NCBI GenBank assembly: GCA_002682825.1
Contig: NOKP01000001.1
Coordinates: 2,134,464-2,198,463 of the forward strand
Length of the DNA: 64,000 nt
Reading direction: 5' to 3'
DNA from: Neonectria sp. B-13
Taxonomy: Eukaryota; Ascomycota; Sordariomycetes; Hypocreales; Nectriaceae
A program made the position numbers and the translations under genes. Position 1 is the stretch's first letter; each line of letters opens with the position of its first letter. Shown here one piece after another: positions 1 through 11,453 of this stretch. The notes beneath the pieces were generated by a model. It was not told the origin of the DNA. It saw only the letters and a program-made list of their open reading frames with translations, and searched no databases.

Positions 1-3000
1 GTAGGTTCTTGAAAGAATCTCGAGTGCCTCCTTGGCGCCGCGTCTAGTGATGCGAGCGGCTTTAGCCTCCTTGGCCCATTTGGCAGCGTCCGGGTGGTCA
101 ATTCTGTCTTCTTCCTTTTGCATAGAGAGTACACAATCAGTCTTACTGGCGTGGACAGGGAACTCCGGAGTCTCTGCAACCTCGACGCAGGAGAACTTGA
201 CCAGGTTTGAGACAACCTTGTCAGCTGGGCCTCTTCGGCCCTTGTTGGTAAACAACTGAACCAATCTGGCGATAGTATCTGCAGACCGGATTTGCAGCAA
301 TTGGCTCTCCTCTGTTTTGACGGAATCCATGATGCCCTTGATGAGTGGGCTAGGCTTCTTGGGCAGAACGTTCATGGCAACCATGGCGCAGGCTGCTGCG
401 GCCTTGATTCGCACATCTCGAGCCGCCTTGACGTTCTTGGCCTCTTCGATCGCCAAGACTGTTACACTTCGAGCCTCGGCCAGTTGTTGGCTTGCGATTA
501 GACGCTGGCCCGGAGACATAGCCTTCTTCATCCTTTCGTAATCCTCGCCAACGCATTTCTCGGCCGTGGCGATAGAGAAGGCGCTGGGGCCTGCCTCAGC
601 CTCTCCCTGAACCACCACAGGAAGGGTCGGTAATTTGCTGTGGGACACCTTGCCGTGGTCTCGGAAAAAGTGGATCAGCTGCTGGCATTGCGTTCGGACG
701 CGCTGGATGAAGTTGACCAGATCCCTGTATGATGCCGGGCGTTCCGAATCCACGATACGTTGCACGGTCTCAACGTACCGGGATGAGTCGGCTGAAGTCT
801 GGCAGTTCTTTGCGTACTCGTCGATAACGGCACATGATGTCAGTTGAGTAGAAGAGAAGGCGGAGGAGAGTCCTGGGACTAGTAGCGCGTCGTAGTCGTC
901 GAGGCTCGTTATGGGAACAGCAGACATGATCAGACCCATGGCCTTGGCGGCCGACACACGCGATCGGATCAACACATCCATGCCGACGAGGTCAACATCG
1001 CCTTGCATCATATGACCATCGACATCGTGGGTCAAACTGCTAGTAGACACGTCATCAACCTTGGTCGATTTCCGTCGTCGCTTTGGTGCTCGATCGGAAC
1101 CATCAGGCGACGACTGCTTTCTGGGAACATGTTGGATGACGCCCGGCATGGTGTAGGTGCCGCCGGATGGCTTTTGGAAGAGGGTGGCGTTCATGGGGAT
1201 CGGGTTGCGCGAGACACCAATAGGGTGCAGCGTGAGTTGCATCATGGAGTCGATATGTGCGGCAAACTCATCGGCGAGAACAGCAGGCTGCTTAGCCAGA
1301 CTTCCAACCAAAGCTGCCCACAGGTCCATGGACATGTTGAGGGCTTCCTTGTCCCTTTCGACCAGAATGTTTTGGAAGATTAACCTCAAGATCCTACCAT
1401 TAAGCCAGCCCTGGGATGTGTCGTCGCCGAGGTTGGCAAAAGTCAGGAGGGCCTTCAAAACAGCCAGGCGAACCGATGTAATAGTGTGTCGCAAGAAAGG
1501 ATAAAGGCGGGGCACGAGGAGAGTAAATGATCGCTCCTCGTCCTGAGCTGCGGAAGTCTTCATGGCCTCCAGCACCTCGGGGAAGCTGCAAAGAGTGGCA
1601 AGCAGATCCATGATTCGGCCCGTACTTGCGCTCAGATCATCGCCAAGGTTGGAAAGACTTTCCCAGATGATGTTTACTAGACCGTCCAATTTTCCTGGTC
1701 GCATCATGACAAACTCCTTTGCCATAGGGATCAAGGTGGCAGCACTGACTGAACGAACATCGTCGTCCATGTCGCCGAGGCCCTTCATGACAGCTCGGAT
1801 GACACCGTCAATCATATCACCATCCTTGAGAAGAAGGTCTTTCCGGACAGCCACGACATATCTCAGGCCAATCATGCCGCCATGGCAAACAGCCCAAACT
1901 GGCCGATCAAGCTTGAGATCTTCCTGCATGACCATCCGATAGAGTATTTGGTAGGTGCTGTAGACTGATACAGAGGGAAGGTGTTTCAGCACTGATCCCA
2001 GCGACTGTCCGATGGTCTCCCTGATCGGTGCTACTGACGTGTCGGAGCTATAGTCGGTAAAGCGATCAAGCATGAGGACACAGCTTAAGCGACATGCGAG
2101 ATCATCAAGCCATTTCCGATTGAGGGCGTCGTTTTCGTCTCTTGATTTTCCGTGTCGTCTTGCAGCACCTCCACCATGAACACGGATCACTTCTCGCAAG
2201 CCCATTGCAGCTCCGTGACGTGTTTCCCATGATGGGTCGAAGATGTCCACTTTGAGGAAATCACAAAGCCGTTCATAGGGCCACTCTGAGCCCTCCATAC
2301 TCTCCTCGGCCTCGAGTTCCGATTTAATAGGGATGACGGGGCCCTTGAACTCGCTGACGACCTTGGTGTCCTCGTCGATGTCGGCTGGTCGTTCAAGGTT
2401 GAAGTAGTCGTTGACCTTTCCATTTTTCTTGGCTTCCGCATCAGCCACCGGTGGGTCATCTGCAAGGACTTCGGATCCCGAAGTCAATGATCGTCGAACG
2501 GAGAGATCGCCAAAGCCACCTTTGCCCTGCGACGCCTTCATTGCCTCTCGCTTTCGTTTTCGCTTCAGTACGTTCAGCTGCCTTGAGCTCAGTTGGGACT
2601 CTTCGGTAGGTTGACTTTGTCCAGCGGCGCCCTCGGCTTTTACGCCATTGCCGTTGCTGGCATCCAGGGGAGGAGGGGGTGGCGCTTCGCCGCTGGTAAA
2701 TGGCATCTCCTCGTCTTCGAACTTCCTCCCGAGGAGACCCAGTCGCCCGATGAGAGTCTTTTTCTGATGCGCCAAGCGAGCTTGGGGATCCAGCGATGCC
2801 AGACCATACTCAATGCCACCACCCCGCAGCAGCTCCCGACCGTGCATGAGAATCATCTCAACGTCGAGCAATTCCAGCTTGAACAGGTCGTCCTCGGGCA
2901 TGGCCGACTCCCCATCCTCCTCCTCCTCCTCCTCCTTCTTAATGTGGCCATTTTCGCCGGCGGGCTCCTCCTTTTTGGGTTCGCTAGGAGCATCTTCGGC

Positions 3001-3459
3001 GTTAGGGTCGTGTAGAGGAGCATTGTCTACGATTTTTCCAAGTGCAGACGCGGCTGTCCTTCTCGTCTCCCAGTCTTTGTGGCGCAAGTATGGCACAACG
3101 CGAGAGAGGAGGTTGAATAGTTCATCTGGATGTTGTTTCTGCCAATCGGCAAGTTGATTGACGGCGGTATCTCGGATTAGTCTTGTACTCCCCGTCTCGA
3201 GAATACTAGTTTGGGTTAGCGAGGTCTGCTTGGGTTGAGAAAGGTGGCGAGATATGCAGTGCAAAATCCCAGTTGGCAGCAAGGGCGTCACGAGTATACA
3301 CTAGCTGCCAGGACTCTTCCAAGGGGTTGTAGGAGAGCAGAAGAACTCACGTGACTAGTCTGTCGAGTCTGTAATGATGATGGTTAGTTTGGATCATGAA
3401 TCGCAAATCGTGAATTGCGGATTAAAAGCGACAGGGATGGACGCTTACCTTGATGCCAT
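1..3459 (-). CDS. mot1: Mot1/BTAF1-type TBP-associated Snf2 ATPase (N-terminal part, truncated by window edge)
   Basis: Mot1 (BTAF1 in animals) uses ATP to strip TATA-binding protein from DNA in the nucleus. Exons read on the minus strand are 3459-3449, 3368-3351 and 3205-1, joined in frame by GT..AG introns; the protein begins MASRLDRLVTILETGSTRLI and runs 1078 codons to the window edge. Seen: the conserved opening followed by an RDTAVNQLADWQ segment, HEAT-like helical repeats throughout, an acidic Glu-rich loop near residue 140, a KRKRKRE basic stretch, and a WPYERLCDFLKVDIFDPSWE segment typical of the family. Family members are about 1850-1950 residues, so the C-terminal Snf2 helicase lies beyond position 1. 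The start is the first ATG of a tiny 11-nt exon; the N-terminal match supports it. The upstream 3.4 kb is gene-free and separates it from divergent smc3. Confidence 0.93.
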
Positions 3460-6400
3460 CTTGTCTTGGATCTGAGTGCGTCAATCTCGGCCTTCATGAC
3501 ATTTCCGTCTATATGGCCCGAACGTTAGTAGCTGTCATGGGTTGCTGGAGTTGTTGCAGAATTGAGGAATTGGGTAAGCAACGAAGGCCAGTCATTTAGT
3601 ACCCAGCGACGCGGGACCGTGTAGCGCGACGCGACGGGATGCAGTGGGGCGCCGGGATGGAGATGCATGCAGCCGAAGACAACCAAGAAAGATGTATCTC
3701 GGGCGGCAAACAAGCTGCGCTCCCGATTGGTAGTGAAAGGGATTCGGGGAAACAGGAACATCAAGAGTGATTGAAAGCCACGGGCAGTGATCCAGGCAGG
3801 GATGCTTGATTGACGGACAAAAGGCGATGAACCAGCAGAAGCGCGCATGACGCAACTCGGATAAAGGAAGTGTGGGGAGAAGCCGGATGAGCCTATGGAT
3901 CGAGGGAAGAGGTCGGGTGGAAGCAGTGAAGGAAAAAAGGCTGGCGTGCGCAAGGGCGTCGCGATGACTTACCTCAGTTGGTGAGTGGTGCAGCCTCCAG
4001 GGACAGGGTGTCGTGCACTCGGGCTAAAGAAGCATTGACTGGTGAATCTCCGGCCCAGTTCCGACGGTCCAGCGAGAACGAGATCGACTAATCTCTAAGG
4101 CGCATGCGGCGGGGAAGACGATGAAGGCGCGATGAAGTTTGACTCTGTGGCGGGCGATATCGGTGCGATGAAATGCGACGAAATGCGCCGAGATGCGATG
4201 CGATTCGATTGCAGCCGGATAAAGTGCGAGATATGTGGATGTTGTATCAGTCGGTGACGTTATTTCCTAGATCCGCCCGGTTGGCCGGGTTGCGGAAGCT
4301 GAGCGGGTGGTGGGCCAGTGTTGCGATATCTGGCGCCTGGGGATGCCTGAGGTGCGATGCAGTCAGGGAGGGTGGTTGCAGCACCAGATCAGTGTAGCGG
4401 TGCAGTGCAGTGCAGTGTAAGTGCGGCGCTGGCTGGGGCACGAGGCTGGCTGGCTGGCAAGAGCGTCGAAAAGATCGATTGGGGGACTGATTGAGGGATG
4501 AATGAAAAAAAGTGGACAAGCGCGGAATTCGGTTGGAATGATTGAGGATTGTTCGTTGGTTAATCGTTGGTTGATCGTTGGTTGGTGGGTTTGGCTGCTT
4601 GTGCGGTGCGCGGGTGCTGAAGCTGGATTCGGAGCTGTCGCTGGAGCTGCGGCGGTCCCGGTGGCCAGCTGGGAAAATCGGGGTTGGAGGGCAGGCCGGA
4701 CATTCTATATGTGTATGCTGTATTTTTATACACGCGGCGCGGCTTTGCCAGCAGGCCAACGGTTTCCCTCGCTGAGCTCGCCTAATTTCCCTCTTGCTTT
4801 GTTAGCGTCATTTCTGGGCCCCTGCTGGCTGGCCTGTTCCCTCGGAGGGGGTCCACTCCACTGGGGCTTGAGCTGGGGCTTGACCGGCTGTCGACTGGGG
4901 AGGCTTGACGGGTGGGTGTCGAGGCCGTCCTAGGGCCATTCGAGCCAGAAGCCACCAGCCTCAAAGTGGAACCTGCGCGTCACTCCAGATTGGATTGGGA
5001 CTTGTTCGATGGCGGGACTCGACGGGACCCTGAGAACGAGGCCAGCATCCGCCATCCCGACAGCCCTTTTTGCTTCTATCCGCCATCTCTTTGATTGGCC
5101 ACCGTGCTGTTGCCTCTTCTTCTTTCTGGTTTTCCACGTTCAAACTCAACCCATGTATGCCTGATAATTCCCCTCGGTCCGTGCCTATTCCTTGCCTGAA
5201 GTACCTGCGTACTATGGAGCACCTATGCACTTTCAAAGTACTAGTGAGAACTGCGCATCGCGCCTCGAAAGCTACCCTAAAGTATCCGATGTTAACTATT
5301 CCGTTCGCCCACGAATGACACCCAAACACTGGACGTTCGGTTATTTCTGCTCCGATGATTGTAAGTTACATCGTACTCCTTGGGCGGGTGCTGGCGATTT
5401 CCTTCTGGCGGGTTTGCCATTGTTCTGTTTGCTCAGTGCGGTTCCCGATCCTCCCGTCTCTTTCAACTTCGACTTCAGTCTTGATTTACACACCTCCGCT
5501 GCCTGTTTGCGCGTCAGCCTAGCCCAGGTCAGGCTTCATTCGCGGGGTTCTTTCGATGCCGCATGCAACGTCTTCCTCGCACGGGACATTACCAGGCAGT
5601 CCTGACTTCTGCCTCGGGTCACTGCATTTCGACAATGGTGTTGGCAGATCGGCGCCTTACCACAACCCCACCATCTCGGGAAGCAACACATGTCAAGCAC
5701 CCAGTGTTGGTTAATCCATGATGATTCGACGAGGCCTCCCTCACGCGACACACCCGCTGTGACCAACCGGCGCCTGTTGTCTCCAGACCCCCAACGGACT
5801 CTCACGGCTTGATATCGGGTGAGATCCAGGTCAGGACCAAGAGCAGGAGCAAGCATTCGTCGCACGCCCTTCCAAACAATGCTTCACACACGCTGCCCAC
5901 TATGCACATTCCCAGGTGGAACATGTCGAGGTGGGCCGATCGATGCAAGGACGAAATAGTGCAGCTCTGGCCATTTCACGGCCGCAGTGACCTGTGACTG
6001 GTCCTGATACCTGTGCCCTAGGAACGCTCACCAATCCGGGGGGAGAGACGAGGAAATGGCATTACCGCAGCTCCCATTTGTCCTTGCGCCATTGTGGCAT
6101 TTTCCCCATATTTTCCGAACCCACGTCGCAGGGTTCTTAGGAGGCAAAGAAATACCATATGTATGTGCGTGCTTCTATCCATTCCATGCAGCATGCTTCA
6201 AAGAGACGGGAAAGTCACTGTCTGGTTTATGCCATAGCTGATGCTTGGAGCAACGTATTCGCCCAACTTCTGCAGACTGCATCATTCCGCAGTGGCTTGA
6301 CTTCTTGACTGAAATAGCAAATTGGTTCGCAAAGACGAAAGTGGCTGTCCGCCTTCCGATGCTGAGACCTGATAAGTTGTGGGTATCACGCCACCAGCTC

Positions 6401-6914
6401 GGTACGGAGCAAAGACTATGTGCGACTCTGTTTGGCATGGAGAGGGGCCTGCAACTACAAACTATACCCCGCCACGTACCTTAGTAGTGACTGAAATCAA
6501 CTATCGTGAGCCGCCTGCTTCTCAGCTTGACGGCGTTGAATCTCCATGGCTGCCAAAACGATCTCGCAGATGCTCCTGCATTCTGATCGCCAGCAGGGGT
6601 TCGTCATTGCTGGCCAAGCTTTCTACGGCGGCCGGACACGGGCACGGGCCACTCCAAAAAGACACCAGCCTCAGGACAGAGCTTCAGAGGCAAGAAGCTG
6701 GTGCCTGATTTACAAGGCAGAAATCCACGTCGCAACCGCTCCGTAACGCGAAAGCCCACTCGTAAATCGCGGCGGCCAGAGTTGACGCGTCGAATCGCAT
6801 CAGCTCGCATCTCCAAGCGCAAAAAAATCACAGACAGAGCCGGGACTGTGCCGGGTTCGCAGACAAGCTCTCTGATCCTCGCATGTTGCGCAACAAGCGC
6901 CGGCGCAGCCCATC
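3460..6914. other. Gene-free divergent spacer between mot1 and smc3
   Basis: I see no supportable gene in these 3.45 kb. The part near mot1 should hold its promoter and leader. It contains simple-sequence patches: GATGCGA-like repeats near 4160-4215, a GCAGT repeat near 4403-4418, and three 11-bp tandem units at 4553-4585. Open frames here (for example 3525-3953 and 4247-4759 on the minus strand) have low-complexity translations with no recognisable domain. The right end includes the smc3 promoter. Confidence 0.6.
4553..4585. repeat. Three 11-bp tandem units in the mot1 upstream region
   Basis: Units read tcgttggttaa, tcgttggttga and tcgttggttgg back to back, differing only at the last two bases. 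No function is evident; it lies about 1.1 kb upstream of the mot1 start codon. Confidence 0.8.
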
Positions 6915-9900
6915 ATGTATATCAAGCAGATCATCATCCAGGGCTTCAAGAGGTATGGTGCCGTCCTCGTCGTTATCCCTCTCCTGCTTCACCCCTCGCG
7001 TGCGCAGCTCCGTCGCTGACACCCCTCACAGCTACAAGGAACAGACCGTCATTGAGCCCTTCTCCCCCAAGACCAATGTCATCGTCGGCCGCAATGGCTC
7101 CGGAAAGAGCAACTTCTTCGCGGCCATCCGCTTCGTCCTCAGCGATGCCTATACCCAAATGAGTCGCGAGGAGCGCCAGGGTCTTCTCCACGAGGGCTCG
7201 GGTTCCGCCGTCATGTCCGCCTATGTCGAGATCATCTTCGACAATAGCGATGATCGATTCCTCACTGGAAACAAGGAGCTCGTCCTGCGCCGTACCATTG
7301 GCCTCAAGAAGGACGAGTATTCCGTCGATCGCAAAGTCGTCACCAAGACCGATGTTATGAACCTCCTCGAAGCCGCCGGTTTCTCGCGATCAAACCCCTA
7401 CTACATTGTGCCCCAGGGCCGAGTCACCGCCTTGACCAACATGAAGGAGTCTGAAAGATTGAACCTGTTGAAGGAGGTGGCTGGAACCCAAGTCTACGAA
7501 CAGCGTCGTGCCGAGTCGCTCAAAATCATGAACGAGACCAACAACAAGCGAGAGAAGATCGACGAGCTGCTGGAATACATCAAGGAAAGACTGAGCGAGT
7601 TAGAGGAGGAGAAGGAAGAGCTGCGAGGTTTCCAGGACAAAGACCGAGAGAGGCGATGCCTCGAGTACGCCTATCATCACCGCGAGCAGGTCACCGTCCA
7701 GTCCGCCCTCGAAGATCTCGACAATGCCCGCCAGGACGGCCTCGATTCATCTGATACTAGCCGACAAGAGTTCCTTGACGGTGAAAAGGCCATCTCTAGA
7801 CTCGATGCCCAGATTCACAAACTTCAGAGGGAGATGGAGCTTTTACAGATTGACCGAAGACAACTGGAAGAAGACCGTCGCGACGGTGCCAAGAGCTTGG
7901 CCAAGATAGAGATGAAGGCCAAGAGTTTGAAGGAGGGGCAGTCTACCCAGGAACAGGCGCGAGCACGACACGCTGCTGAACTAGAGTCCGTCAAAACTGA
8001 GATTGATGCCAAAGAAAAAGAGCTCGCCGCCATCCTGCCCGAATACATCCAAAGAAAGGCGACGGAGGATGAGATCAGACGGCAACTGGACACTGTCGAG
8101 GCAACCCGGGCACGTCTGTTCGCCAAACAGAGTCGAGGTTCGAGGTTCAAGAACAAGGCAGAACGAGATGCATGGCTGAGACAGGAGATCAATGAGCTGG
8201 ATATGACCATCAGCACCCAGAAGGCCAACAAGATAGATGCCGATGAGGAGGTGGCCAGGGTCCAGCAATCCATTGCTCAAACCGAGCAGGAAGTGGCTGA
8301 TCTGCGATCACGGTTAGCCAATTGGAGCGGCGAGAGGGCTCTCCTCGCAGACCAGGCAACCAAGGCGCGCGACACTCTGGACAGATTGAACGACGAGCGA
8401 AAGGTTCTCCGACGCGAGTTTGACAAGCTGAGCTCTGTCATGTCTAATGCTCGCCAAGAGAAGGACCACTCAGAACGGGAGTTGTCACACACCATGGACG
8501 GAGCAACTGCTCGTGGCCTGGCCACCATTCGACGTCTCAAGCAAGAACGAGATATCCCTGGGGCGTACGGAACGCTAGCGGAGCTTCTCGAAGTCGGCGA
8601 TGCCTACAGACTCCCCGTTGAACAGATCGCCGGTGGGAGTCTCTTCCACTATATTGTGGACAACGCAGACACGGCCACTTACCTTGCGGACATATTGTTC
8701 AGGCAGCGTGGCGGCAGAGTAACCTTCATGCCTCTCGCTCAGCTCCGTCCCCGAAAGATGAATCTTCCGAGGTCAAATGATGCTGTTCCGCTTCTGAGCA
8801 AGATCTCCTTCGACTCTAGGTTCGAAAAGGCTTTTCAGCAGGTGTTCGGCAAGGTAGTCGTATGCCCTAATTTGACGGTGGCCGGTCAGTACGCCAGGAG
8901 CCATGGCGTGGATGGCATCACGGCGGAGGGTGACACCACCAACAAGAGGGGTGCGATGACTGGTGGATACATTGACCCTCGTAAGTCGCGTCTTGAAGCC
9001 GTCCGAGCGGTCAACAAGTGGCGAGAGGAGTACGAGAATCTCATCGCGCAGTCCGAACATCTCCGCAGACAGGTAGAGCTCAAGGACCAAGAGATTACGG
9101 CTGCGATGTCCGAGGTGCAGAAGTTCGAGCAGAGGTTGCGTCAGGCTGACGACGGGTTTGAGCCTCTGAGGCATGAACTACGGAACAAATCAGCACATCT
9201 CGAGAACGAACGAACCCATCTTGACTCATCGATAAAGCGCCGAGACAATGTGGAGCAGAATATGAACGGGTTCATGGAAGAAGTCGCCGCTCATCAGGCC
9301 GAAGTTGGTACGGACTTTAAAAAGAGCCTCACAGCTGCAGAGGAGAGACAGCTAGAGGAGCTCAGTGCCAGTGCTCAAGAGCTGCAGAAGCAGTGGAATG
9401 ACATCAGCAAAGCTCGTCGAGACCTTGAGAGACGGAAACAGCTTCTGGAAGTTGATCTTCGACAGAACTTGCAGATGAAGTTGGACCAGCTCAACAGTCA
9501 GGCATTCGAGAACTCTGCCTCCGGATCTTCCGCGGGCGGCTTGAAGGAGTCGCAGCGAGAGTTGAAGAAGGCCCAAAACGTGCTAAAAACAGTCGAGGCC
9601 AGTCTTCAAGAGACTGAAGCCAAAATGGACGACGCGCTGCTTCGCTTGGAGCAGATGGGTACGGAGAAGGCCGAGCTCGAGCAGACACAACAAGAGGTCT
9701 CGGTGAGGATCGAGAAGCAACAGAAGAGGATGGACAAGAGCCTTCGTCGGAAAGCTCTCCTTACAACGCAAGCGGCGGAGTGCGCCAAGAACATCCGTGA
9801 TCTCGGAGTACTTCCTGAGGAGGCGTTCGACAAGTACGAAAACATGGAAGCCAAGCCGGTAAGTGGTGCGCAAGGAACTGTGAGGAGTCGGCGAGCTAAT

Positions 9901-10697
9901 TTCCCTTGGTAGATCACGTCGAAGCTCAAGCGAGTGAACGAGGCGTTGAAGAAGTACAAGCACGTCAACAAAAAGGCGTTTGAGCAGTACAACAGCTTCA
10001 CTAACCAGCAAGATCATCTGATGAAGCGACGAAAGGAGCTTGATGCCTCGCAAAGTTCTATTGAAGAGCTCGTCGAGCACCTGGATCGTCGCAAGGACGA
10101 GGCGATCGAGCGCACCTTCAAGCAAGTCTCGAAAGAGTTCGCAACCATCTTCGCAAAGCTGGTGCCGGCGGGCCACGGCCGCTTGGTTATTCAACGAAGG
10201 ACTGATCGCCGACAAGAGCCGGAGGAGTCTGACGAAGAGGCCCGGGGAAGTGTCGAGAACTACATCGGCGTTGGCATCAGCGTTTCCTTCAACTCCAAGC
10301 ACTTGGATGAGCAGCAGAAGATCCAGCAGCTTAGCGGTGGTCAAAAGAGTGAGTTTGGTGTTTCGAGCCCTTGATAAACGAGTCGCTAACAAGGATAGGT
10401 TTGTGTGCCTTGTGCCTGATTTTTGCACTCCAGCAGACGGAAAGCAGTCCCATGGTCATCTTCGATGAGGTGGACGCCAACCTGGATGCTCAGTACCGAA
10501 CAGCCGTTGCGGCGCTCCTGGACTCTATCTCCAACGAGATCGGAACGCAGTTCATCTGCACCACCTTCCGACCGGAAATTGTCCACGTCGCGGACAAGTG
10601 CTACGGCGTGTCCTTCCTTAGCAAGACCAGCTCGATCAACTGCGTCAGCACTGACGTGGCGCTGGAATTCGTTGAGGGCCAAGCGAAGCCAGTCTAG
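6915..10697 (+). CDS. smc3: Cohesin subunit Smc3 (structural maintenance of chromosomes)
   Basis: Smc3 pairs with Smc1 to form the ATPase core of cohesin, which holds sister chromatids together and shapes chromatin loops. Exons 6915-6952, 7032-9858, 9913-10348 and 10399-10697 join to 1199 residues, the normal family length. Seen: start [13 protein letters not shown]; Walker A GRNGSGKS at 32-39; adjacent Lys105-Lys106 in GLKKDEY, the position of the acetylated lysine pair that locks cohesion in other eukaryotes; long coiled coils; a hinge at about 520-650; and a C-terminal ATPase half with the LSGGQKS signature and Walker [13 protein letters not shown]. The internal ATG at 6915 rather than the upstream ATG at 6883 is correct because only splicing from the small first exon yields the conserved N terminus. 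Nothing is broken. It is transcribed away from mot1. Confidence 0.97.
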
Positions 10698-11453
10698 CGC
10701 GCCTTCTGAGCGGTGGCGGGTTCTGGGATGTAATCTGGGTTGTACGTAGCACTGCGGAAGGAGAAATGGCGTTGAGGGGTTGCGACGATTTATGCGGTAA
10801 CGAATGTGTTTCTGGGTGCTATCTTGTTCTGGTAGACGTAGGATGGAGAGGACGTTGCTCCGCGCTGCGTCGGTGCTGCGATGAATTCCTATTTGTAACA
10901 ACAACCAGCATCACGGTGTTAAAACCTGGAACTCTAATCTGTCTTCATATCTGGTTCAGGAGCCATTGCATGGTCTCATGTGTCAGTATCTAAGTAGCGA
11001 GTGAAGTGGCAGGTCTAATGAAAATGTTCCTCCCAATGTGACAACGGCTATTCTGAGGATGCTGAACACAATGAGCGAATCGAAGGCACAGGCGTGCTAG
11101 TCATTTCATGCTTCCGCATTGTGATCGTTTCTGCCAATAGCTCCCCATGGCAACGTGACGCAACGCATCTAGACTGGGCATGAGGAGAGAGGTATGGGGT
11201 TCAAGGGAAGTAACGTCCGAAGCTTTCAAGCTGAAGGCACCTACCTCACCTAGTAGTACTTACCTAAGACCTACGGGACCTACTACTAGTAGGTACCTAC
11301 TTACTATACGAGTGACTCCATGATGCCTCCTCGCAAATAAAAGAGTCTGTCTCCACTGTCTTCTTGCATGTTTCATCTCATACACAAACTAATGCGTGTG
11401 CTGTTATCACATCTCCATTCCCATTTCATCTAGTATCCCATCACCGGAACGCC
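10698..11453. other. Spacer between smc3 and the PARN-like gene
   Basis: This holds the smc3 3' region and the promoter/leader of the next gene. No gene seen. Around 11238-11306 there is a dense run of TACCTA/TAGGTA-type motifs containing short palindromes such as CTACTAGTAG. Confidence 0.6.
11238..11306. repeat. Cluster of TACCTA/TAGGTA motifs
   Basis: The segment carries repeated ACCTA, CTTACCTA and AGTAGGTACCTA elements in both orientations. The same short motif recurs in other spacers of the window (near 19695, 19727, 19930, 20725, 37457 and 56716). It is either a low-complexity feature of this genome or a repeated protein-binding site; the sequence alone does not decide. Confidence 0.5.

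Noticed and set aside
4247..4759. 170-codon minus-strand frame upstream of mot1
   Set aside because: Low-complexity Pro/Ser/His/Asn-rich translation that includes an 11-bp tandem repeat; more likely leader or spacer DNA.
6883..6914. Upstream ATG at 6883 as the smc3 start
   Set aside because: That frame reads through the first intron and gives a non-conserved basic N terminus; the spliced start at 6915 yields the conserved Smc3 opening.
9583..10428. 281-codon minus-strand frame opposite smc3
   Set aside because: Leucine-rich complement of the Smc3 coiled coil; crosses an smc3 intron without sign of selection.
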